Assembly: GCA_036782775.1 (NCBI GenBank) | Contig: DAIPYJ010000001.1 | Location: 62,001 to 126,000, forward strand | DNA: 64,000 nucleotides | Reading direction: 5' to 3' | Source of the DNA: CF-13 sp036782775 | GTDB lineage: Bacteria; Chloroflexota; Dormibacteria; CF-121 | Shown here: positions 22,108 through 30,783 of the stretch, piece by piece | Layout: every line of letters starts with the position of its first letter | Position numbering within the stretch: the stretch's first letter is position 1 | Notes under the pieces: model-generated | Seen by the model: only the letters and a program-made list of their open reading frames with translations | The model's database searches: none | What the model was told of the DNA's origin: nothing | Translations under genes and position numbers: made by a program

Positions 22108-24231
22108 ATGGCGCGCTCACCCCAATCCTTCTGCCGGAACTGCGGCTATGCGCTCAAGCCGGATAGCCGGTTCTGCTCCGATTGTGGCCGCTCGGTCACC
22201 GCTGGTCGTACGCGCGAGATTGCTCTAAAGCCATGGATGGTCGGGCCGGCAATCCTGTTCGCCGTCCTGCTCGTGCTCCTTCCGGCCACGCTCTACGTCT
22301 GGGCCGGACTTCCCTCCACCTCGAACCTGAGCACCGCCCGACTCCCACTTTCGACCCGCATTTATGACCGGACGGGAACGGTTCTCCTTGCCGAGATCCA
22401 TCAAGGCTCCGAACGCCGGCACATCGTGCCGCTGAGCCAGGTTTCGCCGGTGATGCGGCAGGCGACGATCGCGGTCGAGGACCGAACCTTCTACCAGCAC
22501 GGTGCCATCAACCTGCTTCGCACCGGCCAGGCTGGCCTGGAAGACCTGCTCCACTTTCGCTTCACCCAGGGCGGAAGCACCATCACCCAACAGCTGGTCA
22601 AGAACGTCTACCTTTCCGAGGACCGGTCCGTCCTGCGCAAGCTCGACGAGGTGATCCTCGCGATCGAGATCGAGCATCAGTATTCGAAGAACCAGATTCT
22701 CGAGGCTTATCTCAACCGCATCTACTACGGGAACCAGTCATACGGCGTCGAGGCTGCGGCGCAGACCTACTTCGGGAAGCCGGCCGCCCAGCTAAGCCTC
22801 CCCGAAGCCTCATTGCTGGCCGGCCTGCCGCAGGCGCCCACCGAGCTCGATCCGTACACGAATCTCGCCGGCGCCAGGGCGCGGCAGAAGACGGTGCTGG
22901 ACGCGATGGTTCGCGCCCATGACATCAGTGCCTCGGCGTCAAAGACGGCGCTTTCACAGAAGCTCAGCCTGCGTCCAGCCTCGACCGCCGATGACGTCAA
23001 GGCACCCGGCTTTGTTCACTGGGTCGCCGGACAGCTGGAAAAAACCTATGGCAATGAGCTGCTGGTCAACGGCGGACTCACCGTCATCACCTCGCTCGAC
23101 TGGAATCTCCAGGCGATGGCTGAACGAGACGTTCGCGACAAAGTGCTGGGGCTGGGGCCGCAGCACGTCACCGACGGTTCGCTGGTCGCGCTCGATCCGC
23201 ACACCGGTGCAGTGCTTGCGATGGTCGGCTCCGCTGGACCGGACGTCCCCGGCGGCCAGTACAACATGGCCGTGATCCCGAGGCAACCAGGCTCATCCTT
23301 CAAGTTGTTTACCTACACCGCCGCCATCGAATCAGGAAAGTTCACCATGGCGTCCTACGTGGAGGATGCGCCGCTGCAGGTTCGGCTCGCCGACGGCAGC
23401 GTGTATGCGCCGCAAAACTACGACGGCACCTATCACGGGTGGCTGCCGCTGCCACAGGTGCTCGGCAACTCGCTCAACATCCCCGCAGTGAAGGTCGAGC
23501 TTGGCACCGGCATCGACCGCGTCGTCGACGTGGCGAGGCGCATGGGCGTGTCGACGCTGACCCAGCCGACCGCGAATTACCAGCCGAGCCTGACGCTGGG
23601 AGGCTATGAGGTGCCGCTCATCGACATGGCGTCAGGCGCGAGCACGCTCGCGGCGCAGGGAATTTACCGTCATCCAGCCGGAATCCTGAAAATCACCGCC
23701 CACGACGGGCGCACCCTGTTCCGATATCAGCGGGGCGCCGGAACGCAGGCGATCAGCCCGCAGGTGAGCTTCATCATGTCGCAGATGCTTTCTGACGATC
23801 GGAATCGCGCGCTCGAGTTCGGGCGCAACAGCGACCTCGTGATTCCCGGGCATCAGGTCGCGGCAAAGACCGGAACCACGAATGATTTCCGGGACAACCT
23901 CACGATCGGATTCACGCCGAACATCGCTGTCGCCGTCTGGGTCGGCAATGCCGACCACTCGCCGATGCAGCACGTGAGCGGCATCGTCGGCGCGGCCCCG
24001 ATTTTCCACGACTTCATGAGCGCGGTGCTCAATGGGCAGCCGGACAGCTGGTATGCGGTTCCCCCAGGCCTGCAGGCGGTCCAGGTCGGCGGATACCTCG
24101 CGTATCTCCTGCCCGGCACCGAGCAGGTGGCGCAATCACAGCAACCGCCGCCGATGCCCGTCTGCGACGAAGATTGCGGGGGCGGCGGAGGTGGCGACAA
24201 CGGTGGTGGCGGCCACGGCCATCACCACTGA
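22108..24231 (+). CDS. Class A penicillin-binding protein (PBP1A-type) with N-terminal zinc ribbon
   Basis: 707 residues. Residues 1-30 form a Cys4 zinc ribbon (Cys9, Cys12, Cys23, Cys26; FCRNCGYALKP and FCSDCGRS) on the cytoplasmic side. A membrane helix follows (about 42-67). The GT51 transglycosylase domain has EDRTFYQHGAINLLRT and QGGSTITQQLVKN. The transpeptidase domain has the SxxK Ser in QPGSSFKLFTY, SxN in GNSLNIP and KTGT. It polymerises and cross-links peptidoglycan outside the membrane. The C-terminus is low complexity (Gly/His: GGGGGGDNGGGGHGHHH). The zinc ribbon is an unusual addition that may sense or bind a cytoplasmic partner. Confidence 0.95.
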   Translation: MARSPQSFCRNCGYALKPDSRFCSDCGRSVTAGRTREIALKPWMVGPAILFAVLLVLLPATLYVWAGLPSTSNLSTARLPLSTRIYDRTGTVLLAEIHQGSERRHIVPLSQVSPVMRQATIAVEDRTFYQHGAINLLRTGQAGLEDLLHFRFTQGGSTITQQLVKNVYLSEDRSVLRKLDEVILAIEIEHQYSKNQILEAYLNRIYYGNQSYGVEAAAQTYFGKPAAQLSLPEASLLAGLPQAPTELDPYTNLAGARARQKTVLDAMVRAHDISASASKTALSQKLSLRPASTADDVKAPGFVHWVAGQLEKTYGNELLVNGGLTVITSLDWNLQAMAERDVRDKVLGLGPQHVTDGSLVALDPHTGAVLAMVGSAGPDVPGGQYNMAVIPRQPGSSFKLFTYTAAIESGKFTMASYVEDAPLQVRLADGSVYAPQNYDGTYHGWLPLPQVLGNSLNIPAVKVELGTGIDRVVDVARRMGVSTLTQPTANYQPSLTLGGYEVPLIDMASGASTLAAQGIYRHPAGILKITAHDGRTLFRYQRGAGTQAISPQVSFIMSQMLSDDRNRALEFGRNSDLVIPGHQVAAKTGTTNDFRDNLTIGFTPNIAVAVWVGNADHSPMQHVSGIVGAAPIFHDFMSAVLNGQPDSWYAVPPGLQAVQVGGYLAYLLPGTEQVAQSQQPPPMPVCDEDCGGGGGGDNGGGGHGHHH

Positions 24232-24256
24232 CGCGGGTTAGCCGGTCAGCCGCGAC

Positions 24257-24685
24257 TCAGGAGGTCGGCGGACGATCCCGCGGCGCGGTCGAACCTGCTG
24301 CTCCACCACCCGCTTTGAGCGACTCGATCTGGCGCGTCAGTTCCGCAACTTGACGCTCGAGGTTCGCGACCTGTTCCCGAGTTGCGAGCGGCATGGACGA
24401 GCGCGCGGTGCGCACGCTGTCCTGCACCCGCCGCCCGAAATCCTCGCCGGCGCGCCGGGTGCGGGCGGCAAGGTCGTCGAAGCGCCGCCGGCTCTCGGCT
24501 CCACTGGTTCTTCCCTGGTTCAGCCAGGTCTGCGCCATCTCGTCGCTTTTCTCGAACGCCCAGCTCGCGGCGCCGAGCATGGTGTAGAAGCCATCGCGGA
24601 TCACTTCGCGAACGCGCTCGGTTCCTTCCGATTCGCTCGATGGCGGAAGGCGGTCGCCGCCCTGCGTCGAATACTGATCTGCCAT
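24257..24685 (-). CDS. Helical coiled-coil protein, phasin-like
   Basis: 142 residues without membrane segments. The central part (about 25-95) is amphipathic helix (REVIRDGFYTMLGAASWAFE, FDDLAARTRRAGEDFG). The end is a heptad coiled coil (EQVANLERQVAELTRQIESL) followed by a Gly/Ala/Pro tail. This layout resembles phasins and polyhydroxyalkanoate granule-associated proteins, but no PHA gene is nearby, so the name is only structural. TAAACT 6 nt before the ATG may be a -10 of a leaderless promoter. It is convergent with the PBP gene. Confidence 0.65.
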   Translation of the reverse strand: MADQYSTQGGDRLPPSSESEGTERVREVIRDGFYTMLGAASWAFEKSDEMAQTWLNQGRTSGAESRRRFDDLAARTRRAGEDFGRRVQDSVRTARSSMPLATREQVANLERQVAELTRQIESLKAGGGAAGSTAPRDRPPTS

Positions 24686-24707
24686 GCGCTAAGTTTAGGG
24701 CGCAGCC

Positions 24708-25073
24708 ATGCCAATCTACGAATATCGCTGCCTTGAATGCGGTAAACGGCCTTCGATATTTTTCCGCAGCCTCGCCTCGGTCGAGGTGGCGCCGGCCTGT
24801 CCGTATTGCGGTAGCCAGCAGCTGCGGCGCCTGATATCGCGGACGGCGCAGGTCCTGTCTGAGGACAGCCGGCTGGAGCGGCTGAGCGATGACGCCGACC
24901 TCGGCGACGTCGACGAAAACGATCCCAAGAGCGTCGCCCGCTGGGCGAAGAAGATGGGACAGCAGATGGGCGGGGATGAAATGGGCGAGGATTTCGACCA
25001 GGTCGTCGACGAGATGGGCGAGGCCGGCCCAAATGGCGCCGATTCCGAGGGCGACATGGACGACGACCTCTGA
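24708..25073 (+). CDS. FmdB-type zinc ribbon protein
   Basis: 121 residues. MPIYEYRCLECGK and CPYCGSQQL give the CxxC...CxxC zinc ribbon of the FmdB family (residues 1-42). The remainder is an acidic tail with repeated Asp/Glu/Met segments (MGGDEMGEDFDQVVDEMGEA) and a DMDDDL end. FmdB proteins are putative regulators with no settled function. It overlaps the enolase gene by 1 nt (TGATG), so the two are probably cotranscribed. Confidence 0.85.
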   Translation: MPIYEYRCLECGKRPSIFFRSLASVEVAPACPYCGSQQLRRLISRTAQVLSEDSRLERLSDDADLGDVDENDPKSVARWAKKMGQQMGGDEMGEDFDQVVDEMGEAGPNGADSEGDMDDDL

Positions 25074-26356
25074 TGCCGGCGCCGATTGCCGCCCTTCACG
25101 CCCGCGAGATTCTCGATTCGCGCGGCAATCCGACGGTCGAGGTCGACGTCATGCTGCAGTCGGGGTTGCGTGCTCGGGCCGCCGTCCCTTCCGGCGCGTC
25201 GACCGGCGCGCACGAAGCGGTCGAGCTGCGTGATGGTGACAAACGTCGCTACGCCGGGAAAGGCGTCTTGAAAGCGGTCGATCATGTCAATGGCGAGATC
25301 GCCGCCGCGCTCGAGGGATGCGACGCCCTCGACCAGCGCGCCATCGACGAGCGTCTCATCCACCTCGATGGGACCGCCAACAAAGCGCGCCTGGGGGCCA
25401 ATGCGATTCTCGGCGCCTCCCTCGCGGTCGCCCGAGCCGCGGCGCAGACAAGATCCGTGCCCCTCTATCGCTCGCTTGGAGCGCAAGACGAGATGCTGAT
25501 GCCGGTTCCCATGATGAACATCCTCAATGGTGGCCGGCATGCGGATACGCGGGTCGACTTCCAGGAATTCATGGTCGTGCCCGCCGGCGCCTCGACCTAT
25601 CGCGATGGCTTGCGTTGGGGCGCCGAAGTCTTCCACGCGCTGAAAGCGACCCTGCACGAGCGCCGCTTGAGTACCGGCCAGGGCGACGAGGGCGGCTTCG
25701 CGCCAGAGCTCGAAACCAACGAAGAGGCGATGATGCTGCTGGTCGAGGCGATCGAGCGGAGCGGCCATCAACCGGGAACGGAGGTCTTCATCGCCCTCGA
25801 CCCGGCGGCCTCGGAGCTTTATGGGGACGGTCACTATCACCTCAAAGGCGAAGGCAAAACGCTCGACAGCGCCGAGCTGGTCGAGCGTTGGGCTCGCTGG
25901 GCGCAGCGCTATCCGGTGCTATCGATCGAGGACGGACTCGCCGAAGACGATTGGCCAGGATGGCGGCGGTTGACCACTGAGCTGGGCAAGAAGCTGCAGC
26001 TGGTTGGCGACGATATCTTCGTGACCAATGTCGTTCGTCTCCGCCACGGGATCGACGAGGGTGTCGCCAACAGCATCCTGATCAAGGTGAACCAGATTGG
26101 AACCTTGACGGAAACGCTGGAAACGATCGCGACCGCGCGTCGGGCCGGGTACACGACGGTGATCTCGCATCGATCGGGCGAAACCGAGGACACCTTCATC
26201 GCTGACCTCGCGGTCGCGACCGGTGCCGGCCAGATCAAGACCGGCGCGCCCTCTCGTTCCGAACGGGTCGCCAAGTACAATCGGCTACTGCAGATCGAGG
26301 AAGAGGTGGGAACCGCCGCCCGATACCCAGGACGCGCCGCTTTCGCCGGTGTCTAG
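25073..26356 (+). CDS. eno: Enolase (phosphopyruvate hydratase)
   Basis: 427 residues, usual length. It interconverts 2-phosphoglycerate and phosphoenolpyruvate in glycolysis/gluconeogenesis. Seen: AREILDSRGNPTVEVDV, SGASTGAHEAVELRDG, GDEGGFAPEL, SIEDGLAEDDW, the Mg ligand region and lysine in ILIKVNQIGTLTET, and SHRSGETED with the catalytic-site His/Arg/Ser. All motifs are intact. It overlaps the UPF0182 gene by 8 bp. Confidence 0.99.
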   Translation: MPAPIAALHAREILDSRGNPTVEVDVMLQSGLRARAAVPSGASTGAHEAVELRDGDKRRYAGKGVLKAVDHVNGEIAAALEGCDALDQRAIDERLIHLDGTANKARLGANAILGASLAVARAAAQTRSVPLYRSLGAQDEMLMPVPMMNILNGGRHADTRVDFQEFMVVPAGASTYRDGLRWGAEVFHALKATLHERRLSTGQGDEGGFAPELETNEEAMMLLVEAIERSGHQPGTEVFIALDPAASELYGDGHYHLKGEGKTLDSAELVERWARWAQRYPVLSIEDGLAEDDWPGWRRLTTELGKKLQLVGDDIFVTNVVRLRHGIDEGVANSILIKVNQIGTLTETLETIATARRAGYTTVISHRSGETEDTFIADLAVATGAGQIKTGAPSRSERVAKYNRLLQIEEEVGTAARYPGRAAFAGV

Positions 26357-29195
26357 GCGCGTTCCGCCCCGCGGATTCTTTGACGGCGAGTCGCCGTTCG
26401 GCCGGCTGCCGACCGAGCCGAGCTTCCCCACCGTTCGAATCACCCGCCGCGCGGTCGGCTGGATCATCGCCGCTGCCGCCGTTCTTCTGCTGCTCTTCCT
26501 GCTCAAACCGTTCGCCACCCTCTACACCGATTACCTCTGGTTCAAGGCGCTCGGCTACGGCGGCGTGTTCGGCGTGCGCTTTGCCGCTCAGCTGTGGTCG
26601 TTCATCATCTTCGCCGTCGTCTTCTGGGCAATCGGCGCGGCGAATCTGCTGCTGGCGCTCAGCGGTGGCCGCCGTCTCTCGTCGATCGGCATTCGGCAGC
26701 GGCTGCTGACCGCGCCGTCGACCATCCTGGCCATGCTCGCGGTCTTTCTGCTGGGCCTGCTGTTTGGCAGCATCGCGTCCGGCCAGTGGCAGACAACATT
26801 GACCTTCTTCAATCAGAAGCCGTTTCACATCCAGGATCCGATCTTTCACACCGACCTGGCGTTCTACGTCTTCAGCCTCCCGTTCTACCGCTTCCTTTGG
26901 GGCTGGCTGCTCGGCGTCGACATCCTGATGATGCTGGTCGTCGGCGGACTCTACGCCGCCCGCGCCGGATTCCAGAACCTGCTGCTGCCGGCGCGTGCCG
27001 TGCGCCACCTCTCGGTGCTGGCCGGCGTTTTCGCCCTGCTCCTGGCCGTTCATTACCGCCTGGATCTATTCGAGCTGCTGCTCAGCAAGCGCGGATTCGT
27101 CAACGGCGTGGGCTACGCCGACGTGGCCGCGCGCATCCCGGCCTACTGGATCATGACCGTCCTCATGGTCCTGATCGCGGCCGGATTGTTTGTCAACGGA
27201 TTTCGCGGCGCGCTGGCGCCCCTCCCCATCGCGCTGGTCGCCTGGCTCGGAGCCGCTTTCGTCCTCCTCGTGGTTTTTCCAGGCGTTATCCAGCGTTTCG
27301 CGGTTGCCCCCAGCGAGCTGTCACGGGAAACGCCCTATATCAAGAACGAGATCACCTTCACCCGCGACGCCTACGGGCTGACCAACGTTGCGGACCGAGC
27401 CTTTACCCCGCAAGACACGCTTACTCCTGACGTTGTGGCACGGAACCCACAGACGGTACAGAACGCGCGCTTGTGGGATCCCCAGCTTGCGCTGCCACAG
27501 ACGCTCGAGAACATTCAGAGCCTGCGCACCTACTACAACATCAGCGATATCGCAGTCGACCGGTACCAACTGGGTGATCAGTACTTGCAGTTGCTACTGG
27601 CCGCCCGTGAGCTCAATCCAGCCAATCTGCCCCCGCAGGTTCAGAACTGGGTCAACCTCAAGCTGCAGTACACGCACGGCTACGGCGTGGTTGCCGCACG
27701 CGCGAATCAGGCGACGCCGGACGGAGACCCGTTGCTCACGCTCCAAAACGTTCCGCCGCAGGGCCAGCCGGCCATCACCCAGCCGGGCATCTATTTCGGC
27801 CGGCACACGACCGACTATGTGCTGGCCGATTCGAAGCAGGCCGAGCTTGATTACACGCTTGCGCAAGGCGGAGAAGCCTTCACCCATTGGACCGGCACCA
27901 CCGGAGTGCAGCTCTCTTCCGGTCTTCGCAGCCTGGCATTCGCGATCCGCTTCGGCGACATCAACCTCTTGATCAGCCCTCAGCTGACCCCGCAAACGCA
28001 GGTGCTCTTCAACCGGGCAGTACAGGACCGGGTGACGGCACTCGCGCCCTTCCTTCAATTCGATCAGGATCCGTACGTCGTGGTGGTGAACGGCAAGATT
28101 TACTGGATCCTCGACGGCTACACCGTTACCGACCACTACCCCTACAGCGCCTTCTCACCCGACCAGGGCGGCCCGTTCGCCGGCGTGAACTATGCCCGCA
28201 ACTCGATCAAGGTCGTGGTCGACGCGTACACGGGCAGCACGACCTTTTATCAGATCGACAGCCACGACCCGCTGGCCAACACCTACGGCGCGATGTTTCC
28301 CGGGCTCTTCAAAGCGTTTAGCCAGATGCCAGCCGGCCTGCAGGCCCACATTCGCTATCCGCGCGACCTCTTCAACTTGCAGGCCGAGCAGTTCACGCTT
28401 TACCACATCACCGATCCGACGGTCTTCTACACGCGCGAGGATCTATGGAACATCGCCAAAGAGAACCTCGCCCAGGCCGGCGGCCCCTCGCAGATGCGTC
28501 CCTTCTACGTGATCGCGCGGCTCCCTGGCGAGCCGAAGGAAGAATTCGTGACCATCCTTCCGTACACCCCAAATGGCAAGACGAACATGATCGCCTACCT
28601 CGCTGCACGCTCGGACCAGCCTGGGTATGGAACGCTCTTCGATTTCAGGTTCCCCAAAGACGTGCTGGTTACGGGTACTCAACAAATCGAGGCAAACATT
28701 GATCAGGCCCCGGCGATCAAGTCGCAATTCACGTTACTCAACAGCGGTGGCTCGAGCGTGATTCGTGGCAATCTGCTCGTGCTTCCGATCGAGGCATCGC
28801 TGCTCTACATCGAGCCGGTGTATCTCGAGGCCACCAACGTCACCAAGCCACAACTCAAGAAGGTGATCGCTGCCACCGGCCAGAACGTCGTTATGGACGA
28901 CACGCTCGACAAGGCGCTCGCCGACCTGTTAGGTGGCAATCTCCCGACCACGCCGACCAATCAAGGCGGGCCTATAACGGCACCAACCGGCACAGTGGCG
29001 CAACTAATCGCGGACGCGAAGAAGCACTATGACGCGGCGCAGAGCGCCCTGCACGCCGGCGACCTGGCGACCTATCAACAGGAGATCAACGCCGTGGGCA
29101 ACGACCTGAACCAGCTGGCGGCCTTGCAGGGTAAGGGATCGGCAAGCCCATCCGCCAGCGCCTCGCCAGGCGCGTCTCCGAGCGCCTCGCCCTAA
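26349..29195 (+). CDS. UPF0182 family membrane protein
   Basis: 948 residues from GTG 26349, inside the end of eno. Seven membrane helices occupy about residues 35-320 (first: AVGWIIAAAAVLLLLFLLKP). A large extracytoplasmic part follows, containing ITFTRDAYGL, TPDVVARNPQTVQNARLWDP and YFGRHTTDYVLADSKQAELDY, the hallmarks of UPF0182/COG1615. The C-terminus is a helical hairpin and a Ser/Ala/Pro tail (SASPSASASPGASPSASP). Function is unknown. The family is widespread in Actinomycetota, Chloroflexota and Cyanobacteria. Confidence 0.93.
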   Translation: MSRRVPPRGFFDGESPFGRLPTEPSFPTVRITRRAVGWIIAAAAVLLLLFLLKPFATLYTDYLWFKALGYGGVFGVRFAAQLWSFIIFAVVFWAIGAANLLLALSGGRRLSSIGIRQRLLTAPSTILAMLAVFLLGLLFGSIASGQWQTTLTFFNQKPFHIQDPIFHTDLAFYVFSLPFYRFLWGWLLGVDILMMLVVGGLYAARAGFQNLLLPARAVRHLSVLAGVFALLLAVHYRLDLFELLLSKRGFVNGVGYADVAARIPAYWIMTVLMVLIAAGLFVNGFRGALAPLPIALVAWLGAAFVLLVVFPGVIQRFAVAPSELSRETPYIKNEITFTRDAYGLTNVADRAFTPQDTLTPDVVARNPQTVQNARLWDPQLALPQTLENIQSLRTYYNISDIAVDRYQLGDQYLQLLLAARELNPANLPPQVQNWVNLKLQYTHGYGVVAARANQATPDGDPLLTLQNVPPQGQPAITQPGIYFGRHTTDYVLADSKQAELDYTLAQGGEAFTHWTGTTGVQLSSGLRSLAFAIRFGDINLLISPQLTPQTQVLFNRAVQDRVTALAPFLQFDQDPYVVVVNGKIYWILDGYTVTDHYPYSAFSPDQGGPFAGVNYARNSIKVVVDAYTGSTTFYQIDSHDPLANTYGAMFPGLFKAFSQMPAGLQAHIRYPRDLFNLQAEQFTLYHITDPTVFYTREDLWNIAKENLAQAGGPSQMRPFYVIARLPGEPKEEFVTILPYTPNGKTNMIAYLAARSDQPGYGTLFDFRFPKDVLVTGTQQIEANIDQAPAIKSQFTLLNSGGSSVIRGNLLVLPIEASLLYIEPVYLEATNVTKPQLKKVIAATGQNVVMDDTLDKALADLLGGNLPTTPTNQGGPITAPTGTVAQLIADAKKHYDAAQSALHAGDLATYQQEINAVGNDLNQLAALQGKGSASPSASASPGASPSASP

Positions 29196-29224
29196 GGACG
29201 CTCGCGCGCCCGTCTGCCGCCAGA

Positions 29225-29264
29225 TAAAACAGAGGAGCGCTTGCCTGCGCAACAAGCGCCCCTC
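29225..29264 (-). terminator. Rho-independent terminator after the 28-residue ORF
   Basis: Arms 29232-29243 and 29253-29264 form a 12-bp stem with one G-T pair and a 9-nt loop. On the minus strand it is followed by TGTTTTA. The tail is on the minus side only, so it serves the short minus-strand transcript; the hairpin may also slow readthrough from the UPF0182 gene. Confidence 0.65.
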
Positions 29265-29285
29265 CCAAGCCCCCGGAACGGCTGA

Positions 29286-29372
29286 TTACTTCCCGCCGGG
29301 CAACGAGTCCGCGACGCTAAGCAGTGCGGCGGCGACGGCGGCGACGACGGCGAGCAAACGATAGCGGTACAT
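29286..29372 (-). CDS. 28-residue hydrophobic peptide
   Basis: MYRYRLLAVVAAVAAALLSV followed by ADSLPGGK. A basic start and a hydrophobic core resemble a signal peptide or a tiny membrane peptide. Support is unusual for such a short ORF: GGAGG 8 nt before the ATG, a good -35/-10 pair at 29414-29442, and a terminator 22 nt after the stop. The function is unknown; it could be a toxin-like or regulatory peptide or a membrane microprotein. It is divergent from the XRE-TPR regulator. Confidence 0.5.
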   Translation of the reverse strand: MYRYRLLAVVAAVAAALLSVADSLPGGK

Positions 29373-29413
29373 GAGCACCCTCCTTCACCGGGTGCTCCGT
29401 CCTCTAGTCCGGA

Positions 29414-29442
29414 ATGTAACACCCGGTCAATTTGCCCGTCAA
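29414..29442 (-). promoter_or_regulatory. Promoter of the 28-residue peptide gene
   Basis: Minus strand TTGACG (29437-29442), 17 nt, TTACAT (29414-29419). The predicted leader of about 35 nt holds the GGAGG site. Confidence 0.6.
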
Positions 29443-29455
29443 TATACTTATGGTG

Positions 29456-29489
29456 TGCTTGTTTAGCAGCGCTATACTGCGAGCAAGCA
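29456..29489 (+). promoter_or_regulatory. -10 element and flanking inverted repeat upstream of the XRE-TPR gene
   Basis: TATACT at 29473-29478 ends 12 nt before ATG 29491, giving a leader of only about 5 nt. It is framed by an inverted repeat, TGCTTG (29456-29461) and CAAGCA (29484-29489). The position suits an operator for autoregulation by the adjacent XRE protein, but binding is inference. Confidence 0.4.
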
Positions 29490-29490
29490 A

Positions 29491-30783
29491 ATGAACCCGG
29501 TGGGGCAGCGCCTTCGTGAAGCGCGGCTGGCGCGCGGCCTGACTCAGCAGCAGTTGGCTATGGGCCTTGCAACCAAGGGATTCATCAGCCAGGTCGAACG
29601 CGATCGCGCCACGCCTTCGCTGGCCAAGCTCCGCTTGCTGGCCGAACGCCTGTCCTTGCCGCTGGCCGCCTTGACCGGCGACCAGACACCCCTGGACCTG
29701 ACCTACCTGAAAAAGGGCGCGGTGCTGGCCCTGAATGCCAGGGAGCCCGAGCGGGCGCTACGGCTCGTCGAGGAAGCGGCGCCGCTGGCGACGACGGCCA
29801 ACGAACGGGCCGAGCTGCTGCGGCTCAAAGGCCGGGCCTTTGATGATTCAGGCAGGCTCGAGGACGCGCTGCGGGCGCATCAAGAGGCGGCCGCCACAGC
29901 GCCGCCCGATGATCCGGAGCTCAACGCCCTGATCTATGCCGAGATCGGCAACGTCCTCAACCAGCAGGAACAGTTCAACGCCGCCGTGGAAGCAGGCCTT
30001 CGAGCCCTCAACTGGCTCGACCGCCTTCGCACCACTGATCCTGCCCTCCGCGCCCGGGTTCTGACCAACCTCGGCCGCTCGAACTATGGTCTCGGCCAGA
30101 TCCACCGATCGCACGCCTTCTTTCAGGAGGCGCTGGCGGCGGCAACCGATGCCGAGAGCCTGTATCGGATCGCGAATGCGCACATGGCGCTCGGCGTCAG
30201 TGCCCGCGCCACTGGGGACCTGCAGGCGGCGGTTGAGCACAGCAATCGCGCCCTCGAAATCTGGCGGCGGATCGACGACGAGCGAGTGGCAAACCGCGTT
30301 CTGAACAATCTGGGCGACGCCCTGTGGTCGATGGGGCGCAAGGCGGAGGCAAAGGTGACCCAGCAGCGCTGCCTGGAGCGCGCGCGTGAACTCCACGATG
30401 ACTTTGAAGTCGGCGTCGCGGGCGGAGAGCTCGCCCGTTACCTGCTCGAGGAGGGGGATCTCGGCCGGGTCATCAAACTGGCGCGCGAAAGCCAGAAGGC
30501 GGCCGCCGCATCCCGCGATCACCTGCACGAGGCGTATGCCCACGCCGTTGAGGCATCCGCGGCAGAGAAGCTCGGCCACCATCGGCAGGCGGACCGGAAG
30601 TTCCGCTACGCGATCGGATTGCTGCTCGAGCGTCAGGCGGCGGGCAAGCTGGCGGAGATTTCGGCGATGTACGCCGACGCGTTGCGCCGCCGAGGACGCC
30701 ACGATGTTGCCTTCGCCTTGTTGCGCCTGGCCGCCGAGCGCGATTTCGGCAGACTGCCTTCGCTGCTCAAGCTGCGCCGATGA
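29491..30783 (+). CDS. XRE-family transcriptional regulator with TPR repeats
   Basis: 430 residues. Residues 5-62 are a Cro/C1-type helix-turn-helix (VGQRLREARLARGLTQQQLA, then FISQVERDRATPSLAKLRLL). The rest is a chain of TPR-like helical pairs (for example NALIYAEIGNVLNQQEQFNA and VANRVLNNLGDALWSMGRKA). This layout is typical of regulators controlled by small peptides or protein partners (RRNPP/StR-like). It overlaps the downstream receiver/HD-GYP gene by 4 nt. The divergent 28-residue hydrophobic peptide is an attractive candidate ligand, though nothing proves that. Confidence 0.9.
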   Translation: MNPVGQRLREARLARGLTQQQLAMGLATKGFISQVERDRATPSLAKLRLLAERLSLPLAALTGDQTPLDLTYLKKGAVLALNAREPERALRLVEEAAPLATTANERAELLRLKGRAFDDSGRLEDALRAHQEAAATAPPDDPELNALIYAEIGNVLNQQEQFNAAVEAGLRALNWLDRLRTTDPALRARVLTNLGRSNYGLGQIHRSHAFFQEALAAATDAESLYRIANAHMALGVSARATGDLQAAVEHSNRALEIWRRIDDERVANRVLNNLGDALWSMGRKAEAKVTQQRCLERARELHDDFEVGVAGGELARYLLEEGDLGRVIKLARESQKAAAASRDHLHEAYAHAVEASAAEKLGHHRQADRKFRYAIGLLLERQAAGKLAEISAMYADALRRRGRHDVAFALLRLAAERDFGRLPSLLKLRR

